A stretch of DNA of 64,000 nucleotides, from assembly GCA_900119285.1 (NCBI GenBank), contig FPIT01000010.1, positions 62,001-126,000 on the forward strand, read 5' to 3'. Of this stretch, positions 1 to 5,913 are shown one piece after another. A model generated the notes under the pieces. The model did no database searches and had not been told where the DNA came from. It saw only the letters and a program-made list of their open reading frames with translations. Source of the DNA: Prevotellaceae bacterium HUN156 (lineage in GTDB: Bacteria > Bacteroidota > Bacteroidia > Bacteroidales > Bacteroidaceae). A program made the translations under genes and the position numbers. Each line of letters starts with the position of its first letter. The first letter of the stretch is position 1.

Positions 1-149
1 GTATTTCTGCGCACGGAGAACGACAGCGAGGCATGGTGATCATCATGGAAGGGACACAAGCACTTGTGCATCCTGACCGAGAGTCCAAGTCGCTCTGCGA
101 CCCCCTCTATGGGTAGGTCGCGGAGCTTCTGAAGTTCGTACTTTTCCAT
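1..149 (-). CDS. CHC2 zinc-finger DNA primase, N-terminal fragment
   Basis: The gene starts at ATG 149 on the minus strand and runs off the left edge of the window, so only about 49 residues are visible. They begin MEKYELQKLRDLPIEGVAE and contain CLCPFHDDHHASLSFSV, the pattern of the CHC2 zinc-binding domain of bacterial and plasmid primases: a Cys pair, then PFH, then a hydrophobic/Ser strand. The family makes RNA primers for DNA replication, usually with a TOPRIM domain after the zinc finger; that part lies outside the window. It follows the DUF3987-like gene on the same strand with about 105 bases between, fitting a mobile-element replication module. Family call is good; the full architecture is unknown. 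Confidence 0.75.
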   Translation of the reverse strand, partial: MEKYELQKLRDLPIEGVAERLGLSVRMHKCLCPFHDDHHASLSFSVRRN

Positions 150-239
150 AACGTTCAATGTTGATGTTTCACATCGAGGCTGCTCACGCTCGGCATAGTT
201 CAAAACTCGTTTTGACTCTGCTCTCGCTTAATCGCAGCC

Positions 240-274
240 TTCAATGTTCAATGTTCAATGTTCAATGTTCAACG
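240..274. repeat. Heptamer tandem array (TTCAATG)x5
   Basis: Five head-to-tail copies of a 7-base unit: four TTCAATG and one TTCAACG. On the minus (coding) strand the unit is CATTGAA. The array supplies the last codons and TGA stop of the DUF3987-like gene, so that protein ends in repeat-encoded residues LNIEH. A similar array lies between nqrE and nqrF. Confidence 0.9.
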
Positions 275-1574
275 TCCCCTTCAGATATTCGCTGGTCTTC
301 GTATAGAGTCCTGTCTGGGCAGAGTACTCGATGAACTTGCGGTTTATCCAGTTGTGTAGCTGTCCCTTCGTTCCCTCCTTGCTCTTTTCAAGACTGGTGC
401 GGAGTGCTTCCAGCTGCGCCTCGTTAAAGCTATCAGGCAGGTCGTCGAGCATATTCTTCGGTCCGCGTCGCTGCGTCTCGCTCTCATGGAAGGTCTCCTT
501 GCCCAGCATGTCGCCAAAAACGGTCATCTTACTCCAGATGTCGTGATATACGAGCCACTCTATGAGTTCGCCCATAGATTTAGTCCACGCCTGATTGTTG
601 AGCACCCAAAGGACGCAACCAGCCTTCCAAGCCGAGACCAGTGAACGGTGTGATATCTCAAACATCAGATCATCGTCAGTCAGGTCTGCCAACGAGGCCA
701 TATCCTCCGCCAACTTGTCAATCAGCTTGTTCAAGGGACGGATGATGTATCGGCCCTTACAAATATCGAGACGCAACAAATACTCATCCAGCTTCTGATA
801 GAACTCCTCATCATATTTGCCCTGTCGAGGAATCTTGCCTTTGCGTTCGCCACGAGGCTTGTAGGAGAAAACCATTCGGCCGAAGGTGCCGTTGGTAAGT
901 TCATATCTATAAAACTTGCGAGTGGAGTCAGGATTGGATGCGATGGTGATGCAGGCTCTGAGAATGGGATTGCCAGTAACACCATCAGAGGTAGCACGCA
1001 ACGCTCCAGCTTGGGCTCTATCATAGACGTTGCGTAACAACACCGACACTTGCCTGTGACTGCCGCATAACTGGTCAGCCATCTCCACCTCGGGCAGGTT
1101 GAAGTACTGCGTTCTGCCACCCTGTGCCTCCAGTGCTATCGCATTCTTCAGGAAGGCAGGCTTGGTAGTGTCTGTTGGCGGAAACCAGTAGCTCAATTGT
1201 GGTTCTGCAGGTTTATCCTTGTTGGCACCTCTGGAGTTCTTCAGATTCTGCCATTCCAGATATTTTTTAACTTCATCATCATCGTGCTTACTGAAGTCGC
1301 GACAAAGAGCATTAGCAAGAGTGGTTAATTGACCTTTATTATCGCCCGAATGAGCCACCAGATTGGCCATCATGCCCGTTGGTTCCTTCCAACTGTTGTC
1401 TGGATACTGAAATTTAGTGCCACTAATGTGTGCGCCAAGGATAGGGAAGAACATCGGAACAAGGGGTTCGTGCATGTCTTTTGATGCCTGCGAGAGGAGT
1501 AATTTGATACATTCCATGCCCTTTCCAAGCGTTGGCATTGCGGGTGCTGTCTGTTTTGAAATGTCGTATTTCAT
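255..1574 (-). CDS. DUF3987-like mobile-element replication protein, degenerate P-loop
   Basis: Protein of 439 aa. Residues 38-90 (EPLVPMFFPILGAHISGTKF, then a WKEPTGMM segment, then NLVAHSGDNKGQL) have the layout of Bacteroidales DUF3987 proteins. These usually read MFFPPLGAH..., an ATLMN segment and a P-loop GTGAGKS, and occur with VirE-type proteins and primases on mobile elements. Here the P-loop position reads AHSGDNKGQ, so the GxGKS/T consensus is missing. No other domain is clear; the C-terminal third is charged and helical, with TSLEKSKEGTKGQLHNWINR. The start is ATG 1574. Neighbours are a CHC2 primase fragment downstream and two unknown genes upstream on the same strand. The role in element replication is inferred from family and context. 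The family call is from memory of the pattern, moderately sure. Confidence 0.6.
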   Translation of the reverse strand: MKYDISKQTAPAMPTLGKGMECIKLLLSQASKDMHEPLVPMFFPILGAHISGTKFQYPDNSWKEPTGMMANLVAHSGDNKGQLTTLANALCRDFSKHDDDEVKKYLEWQNLKNSRGANKDKPAEPQLSYWFPPTDTTKPAFLKNAIALEAQGGRTQYFNLPEVEMADQLCGSHRQVSVLLRNVYDRAQAGALRATSDGVTGNPILRACITIASNPDSTRKFYRYELTNGTFGRMVFSYKPRGERKGKIPRQGKYDEEFYQKLDEYLLRLDICKGRYIIRPLNKLIDKLAEDMASLADLTDDDLMFEISHRSLVSAWKAGCVLWVLNNQAWTKSMGELIEWLVYHDIWSKMTVFGDMLGKETFHESETQRRGPKNMLDDLPDSFNEAQLEALRTSLEKSKEGTKGQLHNWINRKFIEYSAQTGLYTKTSEYLKGTLNIEH

Positions 1575-1605
1575 TGATTTATTGCTTTTTAGATGAATTA
1601 TAAGT

Positions 1606-1772
1606 TATTCAGTTGTTCAGTTGTTCAATTGTTCAGTTTGTATTCTATGGTACGCCTATCATCTTCTTATATATATAACTTATTAATTATTAATTAGTTA
1701 TAATGTATTAAGAGAGAGATATTTTGTCACTTTGACCTTTTTGAATAAACTGAACAACTGAACTATTGAACT
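1606..1772. repeat. AT-rich region between inverted octamer arrays
   Basis: The intergenic region holds TTCAGTTG/TTCAATTG-type octamers at 1606-1640 and the inverse orientation (AACTGAAC, twice, then TATTGAAC) at about 1748-1772. Between them lie about 100 very AT-rich bases with ATTAATT repeats and a TATATATA run. The arms could pair into a large cruciform or hairpin. It separates the DUF3987-like gene from its upstream neighbour. Function unknown. Confidence 0.6.
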
Positions 1773-1784
1773 CCATTTCTCTGC

Positions 1785-2165
1785 CTATTTCTCTACGAGG
1801 CCATTCAGTCCGTTGCGAATTTCTCGATACACCTCAAAGGCGTAGTAGTCGATGCTCATCGTTTCCGGTCTCGGCTTGAAGTTCAGTCGCAGCGAGCCGT
1901 CATCGCGTCGGGTAATAGAGATGAATTTCCCGTTGAATACGCGCGGATTGCGCTTCGTGCTCCAAGGCTCCACCTCAATGAATGTGAAGTGAGCATCGCG
2001 ACACAAGAACTCATCATCAATAGCATCCGAGTCGCGTCTCAATACGCCCTGGTATTCCTTACCCGTCTTCATGCGCTTCTCGCTGCGCATCATGGTCTTA
2101 ATGTTCACGGACAACTCCGTGTTGTTGTGCCAACCGTCGAGGCAGGCAGTCTGATTGTTATGCAT
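1785..2165 (-). CDS. Hypothetical protein, accessory region
   Basis: About 126 aa from ATG 2165 (MHNNQTACLDGWH); a GTG at 2204 in the same frame would add 13 residues. ATG was chosen because GTG starts are uncommon here and no ribosome site favours either. The protein is polar, with FTFIEVEPWSTKRNPRVFNG in the middle and a basic RDDGSLRLNFKPR strand near the end. I recognise no domain, signal peptide or membrane segment. It lies between two other minus-strand accessory genes, with a near-consensus -7 box at 2281-2288 upstream. A role in the same element as the primase and DUF3987-like gene is inferred from position only. Confidence 0.6.
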   Translation of the reverse strand: MHNNQTACLDGWHNNTELSVNIKTMMRSEKRMKTGKEYQGVLRRDSDAIDDEFLCRDAHFTFIEVEPWSTKRNPRVFNGKFISITRRDDGSLRLNFKPRPETMSIDYYAFEVYREIRNGLNGLVEK

Positions 2166-2280
2166 TTTTACATCTGAATTAAAAATGCCCTCTCGCACTT
2201 GCACGATGATATAGAAAGGCGTGTTTCATCCCGTGCTCGGAGCCGTGCTCAGCCGTTAGTCCGATGTTAGAATTCTGACG

Positions 2281-2288
2281 CGAAGGTA
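2281..2288 (-). promoter_or_regulatory. Possible -7 box
   Basis: Minus strand reads TACCTTCG, one mismatch from the Bacteroidetes TAnnTTTG box, about 115 bases upstream of ATG 2165. Confidence 0.4.
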
Positions 2289-2392
2289 CAACGAATGGGG
2301 GAATACGAGAAATAAGGTTAAAGCAAAAGCATTAACCGGTGAAAAGTGAACAGATAGTTAACGAAATGGTTAGCGAGATGGTTAAAAACGCA

Positions 2393-3262
2393 TCAGGCAG
2401 CACAACTATTGATAATGTCTTCAAGCAGCGACTCTATCTGCTTGCCGTCTTTCTTCAGCCTCCAGAATTTCGGATTCTTGTTCGCAGGGTCGTCATAGGC
2501 TATAAGCGCATTAGTATCGTTGGCATCAGTACGCTGCTTCATATTATTCTCCTGATTGCCAAGCTCCATCCACTCAAGCAGTTTACCGAACACCGCCATA
2601 GAGCACTTTCTGGTTACCACACCTCTCAGTCGGCACACAAAGCGCACCACATTCCAGTCCTGCAGATGATGCTTGTCTATCCAGTTGCTTACAGCGCCCT
2701 TCATGGTATTCACGAATTCCGAGAATAGTTCGTCATCGTCTATAAGTATCTGTCTGGCAACATCATCGGGTAGGTCGGCTAAATGATATTCTGCCTGCTT
2801 ATTATCCTTCGGAGTGGCAACGGCAGCACCGCTCACGGTTTCATTTTCCGCATAGCCCGCAACCATCTTCTTCATCAGCTCCGCCTCCTTGTATTCATCT
2901 TCAAGACGTTGCGTAACTGCTGATTCCAGCAACCCCAACTTCGTGTGAAAAGCCTGCTTCGCACTATTGCGGGTGATGCTTGTTGCCAAGCAATAGTTAT
3001 CCAACGGGAAATACTTCTTTTTCCACGCCGTTTCAATCCATTCCAACGCAAGGTCAATGAGAGGTTGCTCCCTGACAAAATAGAGAAATTGGTATATGAA
3101 TTCATCGTCCCAACTTCTGGTGGCGAGTTCCATATCCATGCCAAGAAAATCAGGCCGAGATGTCATAAACATCTTGGCAAGTTCCTCTGCGCTGTATGTT
3201 TTGGGTGGTGTGATAGCAGCACTACTATCCAGTTGGTGTTCTCGATTAAGGCTATTACTCAT
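2393..3262 (-). CDS. Hypothetical protein, accessory region
   Basis: About 289 aa from ATG 3262 (MSNSLNREHQ). A TTG 12 bases upstream is in frame, but ATG is preferred; a -7 box ends at 3286. The N-terminal part is helical and mentions YSAEELAKMF; the middle is Glu/Lys rich (EDEYKEAELMKKM); the C-terminal part contains WNVVRFVCRLRGVVTRK and ends NSCAA. No signal peptide, membrane segment or recognised motif. Part of the minus-strand accessory block with the DUF3987-like and primase genes, so probably an element-specific gene, but no function can be assigned. Confidence 0.6.
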   Translation of the reverse strand: MSNSLNREHQLDSSAAITPPKTYSAEELAKMFMTSRPDFLGMDMELATRSWDDEFIYQFLYFVREQPLIDLALEWIETAWKKKYFPLDNYCLATSITRNSAKQAFHTKLGLLESAVTQRLEDEYKEAELMKKMVAGYAENETVSGAAVATPKDNKQAEYHLADLPDDVARQILIDDDELFSEFVNTMKGAVSNWIDKHHLQDWNVVRFVCRLRGVVTRKCSMAVFGKLLEWMELGNQENNMKQRTDANDTNALIAYDDPANKNPKFWRLKKDGKQIESLLEDIINSCAA

Positions 3263-3285
3263 CCTGCTTAACAAAAAAACGGATG

Positions 3286-3293
3286 CAAAAGTA
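3286..3293 (-). promoter_or_regulatory. -7 box for the 2393-3262 gene
   Basis: Minus strand reads TACTTTTGC, a full match to TAnnTTTG, 24 bases upstream of ATG 3262. This is the probable first promoter of the accessory block. Confidence 0.65.
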
Positions 3294-3435
3294 CAAAAAA
3301 TAACTGGGCTATTTCAGTCTATTGCAGAAAAATATTTGCAAACAATAGTTAAAGTCACGTTTCCCAACAAAATGAAATGTAGACGGATAGAGTGTTAAAG
3401 ACAGAAATAATTGTGTCGGTATATAAAAAAATAAC

Positions 3436-3443
3436 TATATTTG
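3436..3443 (+). promoter_or_regulatory. -7 box for the 3459 gene
   Basis: TATATTTGC matches TAnnTTTG; TTG at 3411-3413 could be the upstream element. A TTG codon at 3441 that would extend the next gene lies inside this box, so it is not a start. Confidence 0.7.
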
Positions 3444-3458
3444 CAAAAAAATAGGAAT

Positions 3459-4154
3459 ATGATGAAGAAATTTATTTTGCTTTTGTCTTTGTTAGCCAGT
3501 TGTGGATTAACATCTTTTGCTCAATCAAAATATGAATTCTATGTGGAAAAGAGGAATGAATTAGAGCAATCTATCAAGAAGTATTTAACTGTGAAAGGCT
3601 TAGAGTTAAAGCCCGGGCTTAAGATGGATGATGCTTTACGTTACTTTGAGTCTAAAGGATTCTCAAAAACGGAATATTTTGATTATGCCAAAGAGACATT
3701 TAATATTTATGATTTAGAAGGCAGCTTTTTCAATTATAGTAAGTGTGGAGTCAAAATATCGCCGCTTAATGAAAATAAAAATATAGTCAGTATGATAGCT
3801 ATCCATTTTCCTGATGCAGATAGCTTTAAAAGGCTTAAAGAAGAATATGATGAATTAAAAGCATCATTATCAGAAAAGTATTACCTTATAAGAAATACAG
3901 AATCTTTTGATGACGATTATGTAAATAGAAGTACTTCTGATTATTTAAAATTGAATGCTTTATCTAATAATGAATGTAAGTTTGAATCGACATTCTATAT
4001 ATCAGAAAATCCTTATAGTTTCTTACTTGGTCAAATTATACTTAGTATAGCAACACTTAAAGTAGATTATCATACGACATATTATGTATCACTTTTATAT
4101 ATTACACCAGATAGTGCATTAGAATATACATCTGCAAAGGAAGACGATTTATAA
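3459..4154 (+). CDS. Secreted or lipoprotein of unknown function
   Basis: About 231 aa. The N-terminus MMKKFILLLSLLASCGLTSF is a signal peptide, followed by AQSKYEFY. It could be cut after FAQ by signal peptidase I, or at LASC as a lipoprotein; I cannot decide. The mature part is Lys/Glu/Tyr rich, with no recognised domain. Start is ATG 3459 or 3462; the upstream TTG lies within the promoter. Base composition is clearly more AT-rich than the neighbouring transposase gene, suggesting different origins. It stands alone between its own promoter and a strong terminator at 4175-4204, so it is probably monocistronic. Confidence 0.7.
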   Translation: MMKKFILLLSLLASCGLTSFAQSKYEFYVEKRNELEQSIKKYLTVKGLELKPGLKMDDALRYFESKGFSKTEYFDYAKETFNIYDLEGSFFNYSKCGVKISPLNENKNIVSMIAIHFPDADSFKRLKEEYDELKASLSEKYYLIRNTESFDDDYVNRSTSDYLKLNALSNNECKFESTFYISENPYSFLLGQIILSIATLKVDYHTTYYVSLLYITPDSALEYTSAKEDDL

Positions 4155-4174
4155 TTTAAGATTGAGATAACAAT

Positions 4175-4204
4175 TCCCTGCAATCCGATTAAGAATTGCA
4201 GGGA
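4175..4204 (+). terminator. Rho-independent terminator
   Basis: TCCCTGCAAT (4175-4184) pairs with ATTGCAGGGA (4195-4204), a 10-bp perfect stem, followed by TTTTTT. It lies 20 bases after the 3459-4154 gene. Confidence 0.9.
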
Positions 4205-4263
4205 TTTTTTGTTTTCTATATAATAATTCCCCCTGAGGCATACTGTTTGTGGCAATAATTGTG

Positions 4264-4271
4264 TACCTTTG
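4264..4271 (+). promoter_or_regulatory. -7 box for the RAYT transposase gene
   Basis: TACCTTTGC matches TAnnTTTG, 35 bases before ATG 4307. Confidence 0.65.
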
Positions 4272-4306
4272 CAAACTGAATTGACAAAACGACAGGAATT
4301 AACCAA

Positions 4307-5632
4307 ATGCCTACATCTAAAGAAGAACTGATACGCAGAGGGATTCCTCTGCATCCTATACAGCACAACCAGCATCGGCGTGCCGAATGGCACAACTATA
4401 GTAGCGTGGGGCTATATATGATTACGCTCTGTGTCGATGGACGCCAACCGCTATTCGGACACCTGGAGGGAGATATAAGGGCTAAGCGCGAGGGGGCAGA
4501 TTTTCCGCATATCGTGCTTAGCAGTCTGGGGCGCACCATCCTTAACGAGGAACTGCCGAAGATTCACCACTTTTATCCGCAGATAGAGCTGTGGAAGGCG
4601 GCCATTATGCCTGACCATATCCATCTGTTGCTCTATGTGGCACAGCCATTGCCAAAAGGCAAGCACCTGGGGCATGTAATGAGCAGCTTTAAGGGAGGCT
4701 GCTCGCGAGCTTGGTGGGCGGAGAAAACGGCGGGAACAAGAACCGCTGCAGGAGCGGCGGTGAGCAGAGAGGGAACCGCTGCTGACGCAGCGGGGACAGG
4801 CGCGGCAGGAGGAGCGGGAACAGGCGCGGCGGGAGCAGCGGGGACAGGCGCGGCGGAAGGAGCGGGAACAGGCGCGGCAGGGATGGTTCCCGCAGCATTA
4901 GCGGCGGTGGATAAGGCTCCACTCTTCGAGGAGGGCTTCCACGATCGCATCATTAAGCGGCCAGGGATGCTGGAGAACATTAAGCGCTATATGAGCGATA
5001 ACCCGCTAAGGGCCTTGATGCGGCGACAGCTGCCAAGCCTGATGGAGAGACGCCTGCACCTGCGTGTCGGTAGCCATGATTATGCGGCATTTGGCGCGCT
5101 CTTTTTGTTGAAGCGAGCAGAGAAGGAACAGGTGTTCTATCATCGCAAAGACAAGAAGACGGGCATGCCGACAGAGCTCACAGAGAAATACCGAGAGAAA
5201 CGCGAAGAGCAGTTGGCGGAAGCGCGTGAGGGCGTGGTGCTGGTATCGCCAGCAATATCGAAAGGGGAGAAGCTGGTGATTGATACCGCTATCGATGAGG
5301 GGCTGCCCGTGATTCATCTGCAGAAGGAAGCGATAGGGCGCTACTGGAAGCCGGAACTGAAGCGCTTTGAGGCTTGCGCCCGTGGGGCGCTGCTGATATT
5401 AGCGCCGTGGGGGCTGGATGAGGAAATAATCAAGAGCGCTGCGGAGAGGAAAGGAACCGCTGCTGACGCAGCGGGGACCATAGCGGGAGCAGCAACGGCA
5501 GGAACGGCAGCAACAGCGGGAGCGGCAGCAGCAACGGCGGCAGCTACAGACTATGCGCGCTTTCATAGGCTCAATGATTTGGCGGAGGAAATCTGCGCTT
5601 TTCATGGAGAGGTAAGGATTATTAAGGACTAA
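4307..5632 (+). CDS. RAYT-type Y1 transposase with C-terminal extra domain and low-complexity linkers
   Basis: Protein of 441 aa. Residues 30-135 and 205-240 form a Y1/HUH single-strand transposase fold of the REP-associated tyrosine transposase type: WHNYSSVGLYMITLCVDGR, the HUH motif MPDHIHLLLY (His104, His106), and the probable catalytic Tyr228 in RYMSDNPLRAL. An Ala/Gly/Thr linker (about 141-201) splits the fold, and a second linker (383-414) lies near the end. Residues 305-370 (VVLVSPAISKGEKLVIDTAI, GLPVIHL, ACARGALLILAPWG) and 416-431 look like a Rossmann-type domain resembling DprA/SLOG proteins; this is weak, by pattern only. The linkers are encoded by GC-rich repeats that form perfect hairpins. 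Family members process short palindromic repeats in their host genomes. Own promoter at 4264. Confidence 0.8.
   Translation: MPTSKEELIRRGIPLHPIQHNQHRRAEWHNYSSVGLYMITLCVDGRQPLFGHLEGDIRAKREGADFPHIVLSSLGRTILNEELPKIHHFYPQIELWKAAIMPDHIHLLLYVAQPLPKGKHLGHVMSSFKGGCSRAWWAEKTAGTRTAAGAAVSREGTAADAAGTGAAGGAGTGAAGAAGTGAAEGAGTGAAGMVPAALAAVDKAPLFEEGFHDRIIKRPGMLENIKRYMSDNPLRALMRRQLPSLMERRLHLRVGSHDYAAFGALFLLKRAEKEQVFYHRKDKKTGMPTELTEKYREKREEQLAEAREGVVLVSPAISKGEKLVIDTAIDEGLPVIHLQKEAIGRYWKPELKRFEACARGALLILAPWGLDEEIIKSAAERKGTAADAAGTIAGAATAGTAATAGAAAATAAATDYARFHRLNDLAEEICAFHGEVRIIKD
4776..4793. repeat. Hairpin inside the RAYT gene, copy 1
   Basis: CCGCTGC, loop TGAC, GCAGCGG: a perfect 7-bp stem. It sits in a 26-base stretch (4772-4797) found again identically at 5453-5478. 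Both copies are read in the same frame and give GTAADAAGT. Confidence 0.9.
5457..5474. repeat. Hairpin inside the RAYT gene, copy 2
   Basis: Same CCGCTGC-TGAC-GCAGCGG hairpin as at 4776, within the repeated 26 bases 5453-5478, in the second linker of the transposase gene. Confidence 0.9.
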
Positions 5633-5683
5633 AGGCGCGGCTGGTTTTTGCCGTGGTGCAGGGCTTTTTATTGCCCCGATTAT

Positions 5684-5714
5684 TTGCGTATCTCGGTATT
5701 TTTTTGTATCTTTG
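5684..5714 (+). promoter_or_regulatory. Promoter of the smalltalk-like gene
   Basis: TTG at 5684-5686, 20-base spacer, then TATCTTTG at 5707-5714: a complete Bacteroidetes -33/-7 promoter. Confidence 0.75.
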
Positions 5715-5761
5715 TATTCGATAACGAACCATGAATATTAACCCTTAAAATCAAGAAAGCT

Positions 5762-5851
5762 ATGAACAAGACAGTAAAGACCGTGCTTCAGATTCTCAGT
5801 TATGTCATTGCCGCCATACTCGGTGCGGCTGGTGAATGTACCATGATGTAG
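5762..5851 (+). CDS. Smalltalk-like micro-protein, 29 aa
   Basis: A short reading frame, starting MNKTVKTVLQILSYV and ending GECTMM. It has the shape of the Bacteroidales smalltalk protein family: a Lys-rich start, one hydrophobic helix, and a small-residue end often with Cys (there usually SC or TSC; here GEC). Function of the family is unknown. A complete promoter lies 48 bases upstream and a strong terminator 11 bases downstream, so this is a stand-alone transcript. Without those flanks such a short frame would not be reportable. Family assignment is from pattern memory. Confidence 0.65.
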   Translation: MNKTVKTVLQILSYVIAAILGAAGECTMM

Positions 5852-5861
5852 CAAGAAAAAG

Positions 5862-5892
5862 CCCCTGCAAATCATAATAAGGATTGCAGGGG
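5862..5892. terminator. Bidirectional terminator
   Basis: CCCCTGCAA (5862-5870) pairs with TTGCAGGGG (5884-5892) across a 13-base loop. It lies between the convergent smalltalk-like gene and the tamB-like gene. A-rich sequence on the left gives T-rich RNA for the minus strand. Confidence 0.8.
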
Positions 5893-5913
5893 TTATTTGT
5901 TTCTGACAGCAGC

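Noticed and set aside
4633..4980. Ala/Pro-rich minus-strand frame
   Set aside because: Produced by the GC-rich linker repeats of the RAYT gene on the other strand.
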